In this document: positions 34,927-45,749 of the stretch, one piece after another
Position numbering within the stretch: the stretch's first letter is position 1
How the letters are laid out: each line of letters opens with the position of its first letter
Notes under the pieces: generated by a model
The model's database searches: none
What the model was told of the DNA's origin: nothing
What the model saw: the letters and a program-made list of their open reading frames with translations, nothing else
Program-made: the position numbers and the translations under genes
Assembly: GCF_947305955.1 (NCBI RefSeq)
Contig: NZ_CAMZFB010000015.1
Coordinates: forward strand, 1 to 49,451
DNA: 49,451 nt
Source: an uncultured Brevundimonas sp.
Lineage (GTDB): Bacteria > Pseudomonadota > Alphaproteobacteria > Caulobacterales > Caulobacteraceae
Reading direction: 5' to 3'

Positions 34927-35991
34927 TTATCCGATCTGCGGATCGAGCGTGCCAGAAGCGTAACGTTTTGCCATCTGAGCTGTCGAAAGCGGCTTGATCT
35001 TATCGGCCATGCCTTCGCAACCGAATTGCAGGTAACGTTCCTGGCAAAGCTTGCGCATAGCTTCCTTGGCGGGCTTCAGATACGAGCGCGGGTCGAACTC
35101 GCCCGGCTTTTCGGTCAGGAGCTTGCGGATGGCACCGGTCATGGCCATGCGGTTATCGGTGTCGATGTTCACCTTGCGCACGCCGTTCTTGATGCCGCGC
35201 TGGATCTCTTCCACCGGCACGCCCCAGGTTTGCGGCATCTGGCCGCCATAGGCGTTGATGATGTCCTGCAGGTCCTGCGGTACCGACGACGACCCGTGCA
35301 TCACCAGGTGAGTGTTCGGCAGACGGCGGTGGATTTCCTCGATCACGTTCATGGCCAGCACTTCACCGTCCGGCTGGCGGGTGAACTTGTAGGCACCGTG
35401 CGAGGTGCCCATGGCGATGGCCAGAGCATCAACCTTGGTGGCCTTCACGAACTCGACGGCTTGGTCCGGATCCGTCAGCAGGGCCGAGTGGTCCAGCTTG
35501 CCTTCAAAGCCGTGGCCGTCTTCGGCTTCGCCCATGCCAGTTTCCAGCGAGCCCAGAACGCCCAGTTCGCCTTCGACCGAAACGCCGCACGAGTGGGCCA
35601 TTTCGACAACGCGACGGGTGACGTCGACGTTGTATTCGTACGATGCAGGCGTCTTGGCGTCCTCTTCCAGTGAGCCGTCCATCATCACCGAGGTAAAGCC
35701 GTACTGGATGGCGGTGGCGCAGGTGGCCGGGCCGTTGCCGTGGTCCTGGTGCATACAGACCGGAATGTGCGGGTAAAGCTCAACAAGAGCGTCGATCAGA
35801 CGGGCCAGAACCACGTCGTTGGCATAGCTGCGTGCACCGCGCGAAGCCTGGATGATGACCGGCGCGTTGACGGCGTCGGCGGCCTCCATGATGGCCAGAC
35901 CCTGCTCCATATTATTGATGTTGTAGGCGGGCAGGCCGTAGTCGTTCTCAGCGGCGTGATCGAGCAGCTGACGCAGGGTGATGCGTGCCAT
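34927..35991 (-). CDS. fba: Class II fructose-bisphosphate aldolase (Calvin-cycle subtype)
   Basis: Zinc enzyme interconverting fructose-1,6-bisphosphate with DHAP and glyceraldehyde-3-phosphate. At 354 residues it fits the CbbA/FbaA-like subtype. Zinc and catalytic residues are visible at H81, D83 and H84 (CMHQDHGNG). Further family motifs are the substrate loop [10 protein letters not shown] and the [13 protein letters not shown] block. It is the last gene of the minus-strand gap-pgk-fba order. A terminator separates each gene of this set, so they may be expressed singly. The ATG at 35991 is preceded by a GGAGA-type site. Confidence 0.95.
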   Translation of the reverse strand: MARITLRQLLDHAAENDYGLPAYNINNMEQGLAIMEAADAVNAPVIIQASRGARSYANDVVLARLIDALVELYPHIPVCMHQDHGNGPATCATAIQYGFTSVMMDGSLEEDAKTPASYEYNVDVTRRVVEMAHSCGVSVEGELGVLGSLETGMGEAEDGHGFEGKLDHSALLTDPDQAVEFVKATKVDALAIAMGTSHGAYKFTRQPDGEVLAMNVIEEIHRRLPNTHLVMHGSSSVPQDLQDIINAYGGQMPQTWGVPVEEIQRGIKNGVRKVNIDTDNRMAMTGAIRKLLTEKPGEFDPRSYLKPAKEAMRKLCQERYLQFGCEGMADKIKPLSTAQMAKRYASGTLDPQIG

Positions 35992-36072
35992 CAGAGGTCT
36001 CCAGAAACGGGTGTTTAGTTGACGGGGACTTACAGCGGCTTGGCCGTGAAGTCACGTTATACGAGCTATAAG

Positions 36073-36103
36073 CAAAGGGACGGACACACCGGGCATCCGT
36101 CCC
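36073..36103 (-). terminator. Terminator of pgk
   Basis: Arms GGGACGGA (36077-36084) and TCCGTCCC (36096-36103), followed on the minus strand by TTT. It lies 11 bases past the pgk stop. Confidence 0.65.
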
Positions 36104-36113
36104 CATGATAAAA

Positions 36114-37307
36114 TCAGGCGCGCAGGGCTTCGACGCCCGGCAGTGCCTTGCCTTCCATCCATTCGAGGAAGGCACCGCCAGCGGTCGAGACAAAGGTCAT
36201 GTCCTCGACGACACCGGCATGGTTCAGGGCAGCCACGGTATCACCGCCACCAGCCACAGCCGTCAGCTTGCCAGCCTTGGCCAATTCGGCCGCTTCCTTG
36301 GCGGCGGCCACGGTCGCGGCGTCGAACGGCGGCACCTCGAACACCCCCAGCGGGCCGTTCCAGATTAGGGTCTTGGACAGGCCCATGGCGCGGGTCAGGC
36401 GGGCGACGGTTTCAGGACCAGCGTCGAGGATCAGGTCGTCAGCGGCGATACGGTCCAGAGCGCGCACGCCCGACTCGATGCCCGGCTTGACGCCCTTGGC
36501 CACAACCACATCGACCGGCAGCAGCAGCTCGCAACCCTTTTGACGGGCTTCTTCCATGATCTCGCGGGCGGTGTCGGCAAGGTCTTTCTCGCACAGCGAG
36601 CCGCCGACATCGACGCCCTGGGCGTGCAGAAAGGTGTTGGCCATGCCGCCGCCGATGGCGAGGTAGTCCAGCTTGGCGACGAGGTTCTTCAGCAGGTCCA
36701 GCTTGGTCGAAACCTTGGCACCGCCGACGATGCCGATCACCGGCTTGACCGGAGTGCCCAGAGCCTTGTCCAGCGCTTCCAGTTCGCGGCGCATGGACTC
36801 ACCGGCATAGGCCGGAAGGATGCGGGCAAGACCTTCGGTCGAGGCGTGGGCGCGGTGCGCCGCCGAGAAGGCGTCGTTGACGTAGATGTCGCCCAGTTCG
36901 GCCAGAGCCTTGGCGAAGTCGGCGTCGTTCTTTTCCTCGCCCTTGTGGAAGCGCACATTCTCCAGCAGCACCACGCCGCCGGCGTCGGTGTCGGCAAGGG
37001 CAGCCTTGGCTTCATCGCCAATGCAGTCGTCGGCAAAACGGACCGGCGCACCCAGCAGGTTCTCCAGCGGCTCGACAACCGGCTTCAGGCTCATGCTCGG
37101 CACGCGCGCGCCCTTGGGACGGTCGAAGTGGGCCAGCAGCGCCACCTTGGCACCGGCTTCACGCAGCTTGTTGATGGTCGGCAGGGCCACGCGCAGGCGG
37201 GTGTCGTCGGTAACGGCACCGTTCTCCATCGGGACGTTGAAGTCCACGCGGACGAGGGCGGTCTTGCTGGAAAGGTCTTTGGCGTCGTCGAGAGTGCGGA
37301 AGGTCAT
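36114..37307 (-). CDS. pgk: Phosphoglycerate kinase
   Basis: Transfers phosphate between 1,3-bisphosphoglycerate and ADP in glycolysis and gluconeogenesis. It is 397 residues long when started at ATG 37307 ([27 protein letters not shown]); the frame stays open further upstream, but those residues are not family-like. The N-domain motif VRVDFNVP and the [11 protein letters not shown] substrate loop are present. So are [14 protein letters not shown] and the C-terminal GGGDTVAAL nucleotide loop. It follows gap with a terminator in between and precedes fba. Confidence 0.95.
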   Translation of the reverse strand: MTFRTLDDAKDLSSKTALVRVDFNVPMENGAVTDDTRLRVALPTINKLREAGAKVALLAHFDRPKGARVPSMSLKPVVEPLENLLGAPVRFADDCIGDEAKAALADTDAGGVVLLENVRFHKGEEKNDADFAKALAELGDIYVNDAFSAAHRAHASTEGLARILPAYAGESMRRELEALDKALGTPVKPVIGIVGGAKVSTKLDLLKNLVAKLDYLAIGGGMANTFLHAQGVDVGGSLCEKDLADTAREIMEEARQKGCELLLPVDVVVAKGVKPGIESGVRALDRIAADDLILDAGPETVARLTRAMGLSKTLIWNGPLGVFEVPPFDAATVAAAKEAAELAKAGKLTAVAGGGDTVAALNHAGVVEDMTFVSTAGGAFLEWMEGKALPGVEALRA

Positions 37308-37371
37308 GGGATCGATCTGATCTTTTGGCCGGAGGGATGAGCCTTGAAGGCCGTGGGATTTGAAAGAAGGG

Positions 37372-37408
37372 CTCCCGTCAGCATGGCGGGAGCCCTTCAT
37401 GGATGGTC
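37372..37408 (-). terminator. Terminator of gap
   Basis: Perfect 12-bp stem (37376-37387/37397-37408) followed on the minus strand by TTTC, 40 bases past the gap stop. Confidence 0.75.
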
Positions 37409-37447
37409 TATCTGTTCAGGGGCGGGCCGTCATGACCCGCGACCGGA

Positions 37448-38455
37448 TCAGAGGAATTTGGCCATCTGCAGGGCGGTGTCCGACATGCGGGTGGCGAAGC
37501 CCCACTCGTTGTCGTACCAGCTCAGCACGCGGACCAGAGTGCCGTCGATGACTTGGGTCTGCGGCAGGGCAGCGGTCGACGAGGCGGCGACGTGGTTCAG
37601 GTCGATCGAAACCAGCGGGTCCTTGGTGGTGAACAGGACACCCTTCATCGGGCCATTGGCAGCAGCTTCCAGAGCGGCGTTGACTTCTTCCACGGTGGTG
37701 GCGCGGCCAGCGACGATCTTCAGGTCAACGACCGAGACGTTCGGGGTCGGGACGCGGATCGACGAGCCGTCCAGCTTGCCCTTCAGTTCCGGCAGAACCA
37801 GACCCACAGCCTTAGCGGCCCCGGTCGAGGTCGGGATCATGGACTGGGCTGCAGCGCGGGCGCGGTACAGGTCCTTGTGCATGGTGTCCAGCGTCGGCTG
37901 GTCGCCGGTGTAGGCGTGGATGGTGGTCATGTAGCCACGCTCGATGCCGACCAGTTCGTTCAGAACCTTGGCAATCGGTGCCAGGCAGTTGGTGGTGCAC
38001 GAAGCGTTCGACACGATGATGTCGTCGGCGGTCAGGGTCTCGTGGTTCACGCCGAAGACGATGGTCTTGTCGGCGTTGTCAGCCGGAGCCGAAACCAGAA
38101 CGCGTTTGGCACCTGCGGTCAGGTGGGCCGAAGCCTTTTCCTTCGAGGTGAAGATGCCGGTGCACTCGAGGGCGATGTCCACCTTCAGTTCGGCGTGCGG
38201 CAGCTTGGCCGGATCGCGCTCTGCAGTGACCTTGATCTTGCCGGTGCCGACGTCGATCCAGTCTTCACCCGAGGTGATGGTGCCCGGGAAACGGCCGTGG
38301 ACCGAGTCATAGCGCAGCAGGTGGGCGTTGGTCTCAACCGGACCCAGGTCGTTGATCGCCACGACCTCGATGTCCTTGCGGCCATGCTCGACGATCGAGC
38401 GAAGAACAAGACGGCCGATACGGCCAAAGCCGTTAATGGCGACGCGAACGGTCAT
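37448..38455 (-). CDS. gap: Glyceraldehyde-3-phosphate dehydrogenase, type I
   Basis: Oxidises glyceraldehyde-3-phosphate to 1,3-bisphosphoglycerate. It has 335 residues. The Rossmann start is [16 protein letters not shown]. The catalytic C153 lies in [12 protein letters not shown]. The cofactor-binding DLGP segment (36-39) has Leu-Gly after the Asp at 36, which is usual for NAD-linked bacterial enzymes. The C-terminal SWYDNEWGF is conserved. GGAGAT precedes the ATG. It starts the gap-pgk-fba order, while tkt, its usual upstream neighbour in many alphaproteobacteria, is about 5 kb away on the same strand. Confidence 0.96.
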   Translation of the reverse strand: MTVRVAINGFGRIGRLVLRSIVEHGRKDIEVVAINDLGPVETNAHLLRYDSVHGRFPGTITSGEDWIDVGTGKIKVTAERDPAKLPHAELKVDIALECTGIFTSKEKASAHLTAGAKRVLVSAPADNADKTIVFGVNHETLTADDIIVSNASCTTNCLAPIAKVLNELVGIERGYMTTIHAYTGDQPTLDTMHKDLYRARAAAQSMIPTSTGAAKAVGLVLPELKGKLDGSSIRVPTPNVSVVDLKIVAGRATTVEEVNAALEAAANGPMKGVLFTTKDPLVSIDLNHVAASSTAALPQTQVIDGTLVRVLSWYDNEWGFATRMSDTALQMAKFL

Positions 38456-38576
38456 GGTTGGATCTCCAAGTCAGGAACGACGAAAGTTTGGCGTCTCAAT
38501 GGGACGATGAGGGCCGACATGCAAGTCTTGGCCGCTCACAGATGGCGAACATCAGTTACAGAAAAGGCTTTTTTAT

Positions 38577-38616
38577 CCAAAAACGGCAACCCCGACCCAG
38601 CCTTGCCGGATCGGGG
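38577..38616 (-). terminator. Terminator of cstA-ybdD
   Basis: CCCCGA/TCGGGG arms (outer bases 38590 and 38616), extended inward by about three pairs, are followed on the minus strand by a T-rich stretch that ends in a run of T. Confidence 0.65.
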
Positions 38617-38634
38617 CACCGCAATCGGCGGGAA

Positions 38635-38868
38635 TCAGCAGCATTTGAACCCGCCACCTGCGCCAAAGCGTCGCGCTTCGTGCAGGCGGAAAAAGGCGGT
38701 CCGATCCAGCGGAGGCTGATCGGGGTGGGTGGCCCGACTATGGGCCACATAGGCATCATAGTCGGGCTGTCCGATCATCAGGTTGGCGGTCCGTCGGGCA
38801 TCCTTGCCCCATCGCGTCAGGGTGTCGCGACAGTTGCAAAGAACCTCCGGCAGAGAGGCGTTAAGCAC
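38635..38868 (-). CDS. ybdD: YbdD/YjiX family small protein
   Basis: A 77-residue protein of the DUF466/YbdD family, which is almost always encoded next to CstA-type transporters. The core GKDARRTANLMIGQPDYDAYVAHSRATHP carries the family GQPDYxxYVxH motif, and the C-terminus ends GFKCC. GTG 38868 is preferred to GTG 38877 because AGGAGG lies nine bases before it and would be too close to the other. Either way its start overlaps the end of cstA, implying coupled translation and a shared function. Confidence 0.87.
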   Translation of the reverse strand: MLNASLPEVLCNCRDTLTRWGKDARRTANLMIGQPDYDAYVAHSRATHPDQPPLDRTAFFRLHEARRFGAGGGFKCC

Positions 38869-40936
38869 GGGCCACACCCTCCTGTTCCAGCTCCTCGGCC
38901 GACGGGATTTCCACCGCCGTCGGTACAGAAGACTTCGCGGCCTTCATGCAGGCGGCGATGCTGTAGAACAGCACAGTGACCACCACGAACAGGAAGCCTG
39001 CCGTCAGGGCCGAGTTCACATAATCATTGAAGATGATGTGGTTCATATCGGGGACCGACTTGGCCGGAGCCAGCACTTCGCCATTGGCCAGAGCCGCCTG
39101 ATATTTCTTGGCGTGGGCGATGAAGCCAACGCGCACGTCCGGATGGATCAGCTTCTGCATCCCTGCCGTCAGGGTACAAATCAACAGCCAGCAAGCAGGC
39201 ACGATGGTAACCCACGCGAACCGCTGACGCTTCATCTTGAACAGCACCACAGTGCCCAGCATCAGGGCAATCGCCGCCAGCATCTGGTTGGCGATGCCGA
39301 ACAGCGGCCACAGGCTGTTGATACCGCCCAGCGGATCAACCACGCCCGCATAGAGGAAGTAGCCCCACAGGGCGACCGTCAGCGCCGTTGCGACCACATT
39401 GGCTCCCCAACTGTGGGTCTCGCGCATTTTGGGAATGGCGACGCCCAGCAGGTCTTGGATCATAAATCGGCAGACGCGGGTGCCCGCATCCACAGTGGTC
39501 AGGATGAACAGCGCCTCGAACAGAATGGCGAAGTGGTACCAGAAGCTCATCATGGCCTGACCGCCGATCACGCTGGACAGAATGTGAGCCATGCCGACGG
39601 CGAGGGTAGGGGCACCGCCCGCGCGCGACAGGATGGAGTGTTCGCCCACATCCTTGGCCAGTTGCTCAAGGTCCGTCGGCGAGATGTGGAAGCCCCACTG
39701 CGCCACCGCTGCCGCCGCAGAGTTGACGTCGGTACCGATGACCGCAGCCGGACTGTTCATGACGAAATAGACCGCCGGATCCAGCACACAGGCGGCGATC
39801 AGGGCCATGACCGCCACGAAGCTCTCACACAGCATGGCACCATAGCCGATGAGCGGGATCTGGTTCTCGTTCTCCAGTAGCTTGGGCGTGGTGCCCGACG
39901 AGATCAGGGCGTGGAAACCCGACACAGCACCACAGGCGATGGTGATGAACAGGAAGGGGAAGAGCGCGCCGGAGAAGACCGGACCCGAGCCATCGATGAA
40001 CTGGGTGATGGCGGGCATCTGCAGGTGCGGACGCACAATCAGAATGCCGATGGCCAAGGCGAGGATCGCGCCGATCTTCAGGAAGGTCGACAGATAGTCA
40101 CGCGGTGCCAGCAGCAGCCAAACCGGCAGAACCGAGGCCACAAAGCCATAGGCCATCATGGCAATGGCCAGCGTCGTACCCGACAGGGTAAAGGCCGGAC
40201 CCCAGACGGGGTGATAGGCGATCTGTCCGCCCAGCAGGATCGAACCGATCAGCAAGACAACGCCGATGACCGAAACCTCGCCCACGCGGCCCGGACGAAG
40301 GAAGCGCGTATAAAGGCCCATGAAGATGGCGATGGGGATGGTGGCGGCGACAGTGAACGTGCCCCACGGGCTTTCCGCCAGCGCCTTGACGACCACCAGC
40401 GCCAGCACGGCAAGGATGATGATCATGATCATCAAGACGCCGATCTGGGCGATAATGCCGGGGATGTTGCCCATTTCCGTGCGGACCATGTCACCCAGCG
40501 ACTTGCCGTCGCGGCGGGTCGACATGAACAGCACCATCATGTCCTGAACCGCACCGGCGATAACCACGCCGATCAGAATCCAGAGCATGCCGGGCAGATA
40601 GCCCATCTGGGCCGCCAGCACCGGACCGACCAGCGGCCCTGCGCCCGCGATAGCCGCGAAATGGTGCCCGAACAGGACATTGCGCGGGGTGGGAACGTAA
40701 TCCAGCCCGTCATTGTGCCGGACCGCAGGCGTCGGGCGCGCGGCGTTCAGCTTCATCACCTTCCACGCCAGGAATTTGGCATAGAAGCGATAGGCGATGA
40801 CATAGATACAGAGCGCTGCCGTCACCATCCAGACGGCACTGATGCTCTCGCCCTTGTGCAGGGCCAGAATGGCGACCGATACGGCCCCCAAAATGGCGAT
40901 CGCCCCGAAAATGAGGCCGGTTTTCAACTTACCCAA
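38861..40936 (-). CDS. cstA: CstA family carbon-starvation transporter (pyruvate/peptide)
   Basis: A 691-residue polytopic inner-membrane protein. CstA-type proteins import pyruvate or peptides when preferred carbon runs out. About sixteen or more hydrophobic helices are visible. Family motifs include NDGLDYVPTPRNVLFGHHFAAIAGAGPLVGPVLAAQ near the N-terminus, GAVSGFHALISSGTTPK in the middle and the DAGTRVCRFMIQD segment. The start is a TTG with GGAGGA seven bases before it. ybdD overlaps its 3' end. It sits between gap and purT inside a central-carbon gene run, which fits pyruvate uptake feeding gluconeogenesis (inference). Confidence 0.93.
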   Translation of the reverse strand: MGKLKTGLIFGAIAILGAVSVAILALHKGESISAVWMVTAALCIYVIAYRFYAKFLAWKVMKLNAARPTPAVRHNDGLDYVPTPRNVLFGHHFAAIAGAGPLVGPVLAAQMGYLPGMLWILIGVVIAGAVQDMMVLFMSTRRDGKSLGDMVRTEMGNIPGIIAQIGVLMIMIIILAVLALVVVKALAESPWGTFTVAATIPIAIFMGLYTRFLRPGRVGEVSVIGVVLLIGSILLGGQIAYHPVWGPAFTLSGTTLAIAMMAYGFVASVLPVWLLLAPRDYLSTFLKIGAILALAIGILIVRPHLQMPAITQFIDGSGPVFSGALFPFLFITIACGAVSGFHALISSGTTPKLLENENQIPLIGYGAMLCESFVAVMALIAACVLDPAVYFVMNSPAAVIGTDVNSAAAAVAQWGFHISPTDLEQLAKDVGEHSILSRAGGAPTLAVGMAHILSSVIGGQAMMSFWYHFAILFEALFILTTVDAGTRVCRFMIQDLLGVAIPKMRETHSWGANVVATALTVALWGYFLYAGVVDPLGGINSLWPLFGIANQMLAAIALMLGTVVLFKMKRQRFAWVTIVPACWLLICTLTAGMQKLIHPDVRVGFIAHAKKYQAALANGEVLAPAKSVPDMNHIIFNDYVNSALTAGFLFVVVTVLFYSIAACMKAAKSSVPTAVEIPSAEELEQEGVARA

Positions 40937-41054
40937 GACAGTTCCTCCCGCGCCGCCTGAACAAGCGGTCTTGCGGGAGGATAGTGCTATTCAAAAAAGC
41001 CGTTGTGCAACCGTCGGTCGCGGAAGGGGCGACTAAGGTCGTAGAGGTTAAGCC

Positions 41055-42266
41055 TTAAGCTTTGACAGGCTTGACCTTTTGCGCGGCCTCGGTGGCGCGG
41101 GCGCGGGCTTCATCGGTGGTGGCCCCACGGGCCACAGCGACGCCCATGCGGCGGCGCTCGAAGCTTTCCGGCTTGCCGAACAGGCGCAGTTCCGCCGTCG
41201 GAACGGCCAGTGCCTCGGCCACACCCTCAAAGGCGATGCCCTCGGCTTCCATGCCACCATAGATGACCGCGCTGGCAGCGATCTCGCGCTGCGAGATATC
41301 GACCGGAAGGCCGAGGATGGCACGGGCATGAAGCGCGAACTCGCTCTGGGCCTGGCTGCCCAGCGTCACCAGACCCGTATCGTGCGGGCGAGGCGAGACT
41401 TCCGAGAACCAGACCTGATCGCCCTTCACGAACAGCTCGACCCCGAATACGCCCCAGCCGCCCAGCGCGCCCGTGACCTTGGCGGCGATATCCTGTGCGG
41501 ACTTCAGCGCGGCCTCGCTCATGGCTTGCGGCTGCCAGCTTTCCACATAGTCGCCCTTGACCTGACGATGGCCAATGGGGGCGCAGAAATCGGTGCGGGT
41601 CTCGCCGTCCGTTCCACGCGAGCGGACGGTCAGAAGGGTGATTTCAAAGTCAAAGTCGATGCGGCCTTCGACGATGACCTTGCCACCCGCCACACGGCCG
41701 GACTCTTCGGCATAGTTCCATGCCGCTTCGACCTGATCGGCGCTCTCGACATAGGACTGACCCTTGCCCGAGGACGACATGACCGGCTTCACAAAGCAGG
41801 GGAAGCCGACCTTTGCGGCCCCCGCAGCCAGCTCCTCGGCGCTCGACGCAAACTCATAGGCACTGGTCGGCAGGCCCAGTTCCTCGGCGGCCAGACGACG
41901 GATGCCTTCGCGGTTCATGGTCAGCTGAGTCGCGCGGGCGGTCGGCACCACCTTGGCCAGACCCGCCTGTTCGATAAAGGCCAGGGCGTCGGTGGCGATG
42001 GCCTCGATTTCCGGCACGATGATGTGCGGCGCTTCGGCCATGATCAGACCGTTCAGCACCTGCGGATCGGTCATCGGGATGACGTGGCTGCGGTGCGCCA
42101 CCTGCATGGCGGGCGCATTGGCATAGCGGTCAACGGCGATCACCTCGGCCCCGAGGCGCTGCAGTTCGATAGCCACTTCCTTGCCCAGTTCCCCCGAGCC
42201 CAACAGCATGACGCGCACGGCGCTGTCCGAAAGCGGGGTGCCAAGACGGAAGGGTTGCTCGCTCAT
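41055..42266 (-). CDS. purT: Formate-dependent phosphoribosylglycinamide formyltransferase
   Basis: ATP-grasp ligase that formylates GAR using formate and ATP, replacing the folate-dependent PurN step of purine synthesis. It is 403 residues long when begun at ATG 42266 ([39 protein letters not shown]). The N-terminal domain has the LGSGELGKE nucleotide-type loop. The ATP-grasp domain carries [14 protein letters not shown] and the metal-binding VSPRPHDTG. The C-terminal domain ends with the [10 protein letters not shown] block. It appears monocistronic. Confidence 0.94.
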   Translation of the reverse strand: MSEQPFRLGTPLSDSAVRVMLLGSGELGKEVAIELQRLGAEVIAVDRYANAPAMQVAHRSHVIPMTDPQVLNGLIMAEAPHIIVPEIEAIATDALAFIEQAGLAKVVPTARATQLTMNREGIRRLAAEELGLPTSAYEFASSAEELAAGAAKVGFPCFVKPVMSSSGKGQSYVESADQVEAAWNYAEESGRVAGGKVIVEGRIDFDFEITLLTVRSRGTDGETRTDFCAPIGHRQVKGDYVESWQPQAMSEAALKSAQDIAAKVTGALGGWGVFGVELFVKGDQVWFSEVSPRPHDTGLVTLGSQAQSEFALHARAILGLPVDISQREIAASAVIYGGMEAEGIAFEGVAEALAVPTAELRLFGKPESFERRRMGVAVARGATTDEARARATEAAQKVKPVKA

Positions 42267-42381
42267 AGGGAACTCTCTGCAGCGCAAGATGTCGATCTGC
42301 GCCTGAATGATCAAACTCTCTCGGGCAGGCAAGTCTGCGCAGCAAAAAGGCGGCCCGAATATCGAGCCGCCTCACAAGAGC

Positions 42382-43218
42382 CTAGTCTTCCTCGTCTTTG
42401 AACTGCGGGGCCCAATGGCCGCCCTCATGGGCGATACGCAGGGCTCGGACCAAGCGGTCGGATGCGCCGTAGGCCGCCAGTTCGTCGGCGCTCAATGTCA
42501 CCGGGTCGCCGCAGGCCGCCATGACCTGTGGCAGTTCTGGCATGAAGCTAAGGCCGCCCTCTTCGGCGCTGAGGATCAGCGCATAGGTGGAACCCGCCAT
42601 TGCCTCGGCCGTCCAGACGCTCTCGCATTCATTCTCGGGATCGGCCTCTTGCGTGATGCGCTCGACATAGAGGCGGTCGAGAAGGGGCGAGGTGTAGCGG
42701 CCATCGTAAAGGGATGTTGATCCGTCCGAGGCCTGCAACCGGAGCGCGGGCAGGGCAGCCGCCAGATCAACCGGTTGTCCGGTGGACATGTCGAAGGTGA
42801 CGCGGTGCCACTCTTCAGCCTCCTCGTCGCTGTCCTCGCAATAACCACCCGTGAAAATGTCGAAGGCGACGTAGTCGGGGCCATACAGGGTGGTGAAATA
42901 AGAGCGATCGATCTCGCAATCGCCGTTTATGTCCTGCACCTTGCCCGCAATGCGGACCTGACCCAAACGTACAAGCTCGGCATTGATGGCGCGGGCCTGC
43001 GGCGTATCGGCCAAAAGGCGCGGCGCAGACATGGGGCCATCACCTAACGGGACCGGCGCGAACAACAGATAATAGCTGGATCGATACCGCTCTGTATCCA
43101 GCACCATCTCGTCGCCCTCTTCGTCAATGAAGGTTTGGACTTGGGCCAATGTCGGTCCGGCGGCACAGGCCGATAGGGCGATCGCACAGACGGCGGCCCG
43201 CAAAAATGATCTAAGCAT
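42382..43218 (-). CDS. Exported DUF3298/DUF4163-like protein (tentative)
   Basis: A 278-residue exported protein. Residues 1-25 are a signal peptide; the LSAC at its end could also be a lipobox. The mature part alternates strands and short helices with paired cysteines (DINGDCEIDRS, TGGYCEDSD, ENECESVW, MAACGD). The segments RSYFTTLYGPDYVAFDIFTGGYCE, then VTFDMSTGQPVDLAAAL, and late ILSAEEGGLSFMPELP resemble the beta-rich RsiV/DUF3298 group, but I am not certain. The start at 43218 is chosen because it gives the signal peptide and has a GGGGGA site; longer frames upstream are not family-like. Confidence 0.65.
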   Translation of the reverse strand: MLRSFLRAAVCAIALSACAAGPTLAQVQTFIDEEGDEMVLDTERYRSSYYLLFAPVPLGDGPMSAPRLLADTPQARAINAELVRLGQVRIAGKVQDINGDCEIDRSYFTTLYGPDYVAFDIFTGGYCEDSDEEAEEWHRVTFDMSTGQPVDLAAALPALRLQASDGSTSLYDGRYTSPLLDRLYVERITQEADPENECESVWTAEAMAGSTYALILSAEEGGLSFMPELPQVMAACGDPVTLSADELAAYGASDRLVRALRIAHEGGHWAPQFKDEED

Positions 43219-43304
43219 GATGTCCCCCTGCAGGCTGGTGCCTGTTTGGTCCCTCTTAGGTGGGGAAATCATAATCGGCCGTAAAACCGGCGGTACGGTA
43301 GCCA

Positions 43305-43337
43305 TAAAAAAGCCGGACTGTTTCCAGTCCGGCTTTT
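43305..43337. terminator. Terminator of tkt
   Basis: A 13-bp perfect stem (43308-43320/43325-43337) with a TTTC loop. The T tract on the minus strand suits tkt; the opposite flank is also T-bearing. Confidence 0.88.
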
Positions 43338-43363
43338 GCTTGGAACCTCTAGAGAGGCAGGCC

Positions 43364-45358
43364 TTACAGGCGCGCCTTGGCCTGTTCGACCACGGCCTCG
43401 GCGGTGATGCCGAACTCCTTGTAGAGGACCTCCGCCGGAGCCGAGGCACCAAAGCCGGTCATGCCGACAAAGCCGCCGTCTTCACCGATGAACTTGGCCC
43501 AGCCCTGTTCCAGACCGGCCTCCACCGCGATGCGGACGGTGCCGCGGGCGATGACGCTGTCCTGATAGGCCTTCGGCTGTTGGGCGAACAGTTCGAACGA
43601 GGGGACCGACACCACGCGGGTGGCGATGCCTTCGGCTTCCAGCTGTTCGGCAGCCTTGAGGGCGATGGCGACCTCGGTGCCGGTGGCGAACAGGCTGACC
43701 TTGGCGGCACCGTTGGCGGCCTTCAGCTCATAGGCACCCTTGCGCGACAGGTTCTCGCCTGCGTCGGTAGTACGCACCGCCGGGGTCTTCTGGCGCGACA
43801 GGCACAGGGCCGACGGCGTGGTCTTGTTCTGAAGCGCGACCTGCCAGCATTCCAGCGCCTCGACCGTGTCTGCCGGACGGAAGACCAGCAGGTTCGGGAT
43901 GGCGCGCAGGGCGGCCAGATGCTCGACCGGCTGGTGGGTCGGGCCGTCTTCGCCCAGACCGATAGAGTCGTGGGTCAGGACGTGCATCACGCGGATGCCC
44001 ATCAGTGCGGCCAGACGGATCGCCGGACGGCTGTAGTCCGAGAACACCATGAAGGTGCCGCCGTACGGAATGACACCGCCGTGCAGGGCCATGCCGTTCA
44101 TTGCGGCGGCCATGCCGAACTCGCGGATGCCATAGTTCACATAGCGGCCCTGATAGGTCGGGGCGTCGAAGATCTGGGTGTTGGCCACGAAGGTGTTGTT
44201 CGAGCCGGTCAGGTCAGCCGAGCCGCCGACCATTTCCGGAATGGCGTCAAACACGGTGGCCAGAGCCTCGCCCGAGGACTGGCGCGTAGCCATGGCGGGC
44301 TTGTCGGCGACCAGTTCCTTGATCTTGGCTTCCAGCGCGGCAAAGGCGTTGTTCGGCAGATCGCCGGCCATGGCGCGGGTGAAGTCGTCACGCTGCGGGT
44401 GGTTCAGCAGGCGGGCTTCCCACGCCTTGCGGTGCTTGGCACCGGCCTTGCCGATCTTCTTCCATTCCTTGTCCAGATCAGCCGGAATCTCGAACGGCGC
44501 AGCGGTCCAGCCCATGGCTTGGCGGGTTGCGGCGATTTCGGTCGCACCCAGCGCGGCACCGTGGGTCTTGTGGCTGCCTTCCATGGTGGCAGCGCCCTTG
44601 CCGATCTTGGTCTTGCAGGCGATCAGGGTCGGCTTGTCCTGCTTGGTGGCCCAAGCCAGAGCCTTCTTGATCTGGCCGTGGTCGTGGCCGTCAATGGCCT
44701 TCACAGCCCAGCCCGAAGCCTTGAAGCGGGCCAGTTGGTCGGTCGAGTCCGAAAGGGCGACCGAGCCGTCGATGGTGATGGCGTTGTCGTCCCACAGCAC
44801 GGTCAGCTTGTTCAGCTTCAGACGACCGGCCAGTGCGATGGCTTCCTGCGAAATGCCTTCCATCAGGCAGCCGTCACCGGCGATCACCCAGGTGCGGTGG
44901 TCGACAAGGTCCGAACCGAAGCGGGCGGCCAGATGGCGCTCGGCCATGGCGAAGCCGACCGAGTGGGCAATGCCCTGCCCCAGCGGGCCGGTGGTGACCT
45001 CGACGCCTTCGAGGTGGCCGTACTCGGGGTGGCCCGCCGTCTTGGAGCCCCACTGGCGGAAGTTTTCCAGCTGTTCGCGGGTGGCCTGCTTGTAACCGGT
45101 CAGGTGCAGCAGGGCGTAAATCAGCATCGAGCCGTGACCGGCCGACAGGATGAAGCGGTCGCGGTCGGCCCAGTCGGGGCGGCTCGCGTCAAACTTCAGG
45201 AATTTCGAGAAAAGCACGGTCGCGACGTCGGCCATGCCCATCGGCATGCCCGGGTGCCCGCTCTTTGCCTTTTCCACGCCGTCCATAGCCAGCACTCGGA
45301 TGGCGTTGGCCATCATTTGCGGAGAGGTTTTCGAGAACATCGAAAGGGCGTCTGTCAC
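43364..45358 (-). CDS. tkt: Transketolase
   Basis: Thiamine-diphosphate enzyme of the pentose phosphate and Calvin pathways. It has 664 residues and begins at GTG. Visible features are the [12 protein letters not shown] start segment, the ThDP motif with [13 protein letters not shown], and [15 protein letters not shown]. The pyrimidine domain contains [23 protein letters not shown]. The C-terminal domain ends in the usual [18 protein letters not shown]. It is on the same strand as gap-pgk-fba but separated from them by purT and cstA. It is divergent from the zapA operon. Confidence 0.96.
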   Translation of the reverse strand: MTDALSMFSKTSPQMMANAIRVLAMDGVEKAKSGHPGMPMGMADVATVLFSKFLKFDASRPDWADRDRFILSAGHGSMLIYALLHLTGYKQATREQLENFRQWGSKTAGHPEYGHLEGVEVTTGPLGQGIAHSVGFAMAERHLAARFGSDLVDHRTWVIAGDGCLMEGISQEAIALAGRLKLNKLTVLWDDNAITIDGSVALSDSTDQLARFKASGWAVKAIDGHDHGQIKKALAWATKQDKPTLIACKTKIGKGAATMEGSHKTHGAALGATEIAATRQAMGWTAAPFEIPADLDKEWKKIGKAGAKHRKAWEARLLNHPQRDDFTRAMAGDLPNNAFAALEAKIKELVADKPAMATRQSSGEALATVFDAIPEMVGGSADLTGSNNTFVANTQIFDAPTYQGRYVNYGIREFGMAAAMNGMALHGGVIPYGGTFMVFSDYSRPAIRLAALMGIRVMHVLTHDSIGLGEDGPTHQPVEHLAALRAIPNLLVFRPADTVEALECWQVALQNKTTPSALCLSRQKTPAVRTTDAGENLSRKGAYELKAANGAAKVSLFATGTEVAIALKAAEQLEAEGIATRVVSVPSFELFAQQPKAYQDSVIARGTVRIAVEAGLEQGWAKFIGEDGGFVGMTGFGASAPAEVLYKEFGITAEAVVEQAKARL

Positions 45359-45452
45359 GGCAAAGCCTTTTTCAGAACAGAGAAATGGGGATAGCGCCGC
45401 TTTACCCCGCCGCGCCTACGGGTTCTATAGCGAATCTGAAGAAAGGACGCAT

Positions 45453-45749
45453 ATGGACGCCTTGACCGCTGCCAAGGCCCGCATCGACCGGGCTATGAAC
45501 GAACTGGAGCGCAAGCTCCTCGAAATGAAAGCCAAGTCTGACGCCGCTTCATTGCCGGATAATGACCTGTTCGCGCCCGATTCTTCCGATCCGGCCAATG
45601 CCGCGCGTCTGGCCGAGTTGGAGGCTGCCGGACAGGAGGCCGCCGAAGCTCTGGCGGCGGCTGCACAGGCTGTTCGCGTAATTCTGGAACAGCCGGCCGA
45701 CGAATCCATTAGTGAAGTAAGCTCTGTATCCGAAGTGGAGTCGCGTTAA
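45453..45749 (+). CDS. Small coiled-coil protein upstream of zapA (DUF4164-like)
   Basis: A 98-residue acidic protein. Its N-terminal 35 residues (MDALTAAKARIDRAMNELERKLLEMKAKSD) and a central Ala/Glu-rich stretch are predicted coiled coil. AAGGAC precedes the ATG. The stop codon overlaps the zapA start (TAATG), so the two are translationally coupled. A DUF4164-type protein at this position is common in alphaproteobacteria; a role with ZapA in division is an inference from position only. Confidence 0.78.
   Translation: MDALTAAKARIDRAMNELERKLLEMKAKSDAASLPDNDLFAPDSSDPANAARLAELEAAGQEAAEALAAAAQAVRVILEQPADESISEVSSVSEVESR

Noticed and set aside
43127-45394. Plus-strand frame of 755 codons
   Set aside because: Antisense of transketolase, caused by high GC content and biased third positions.
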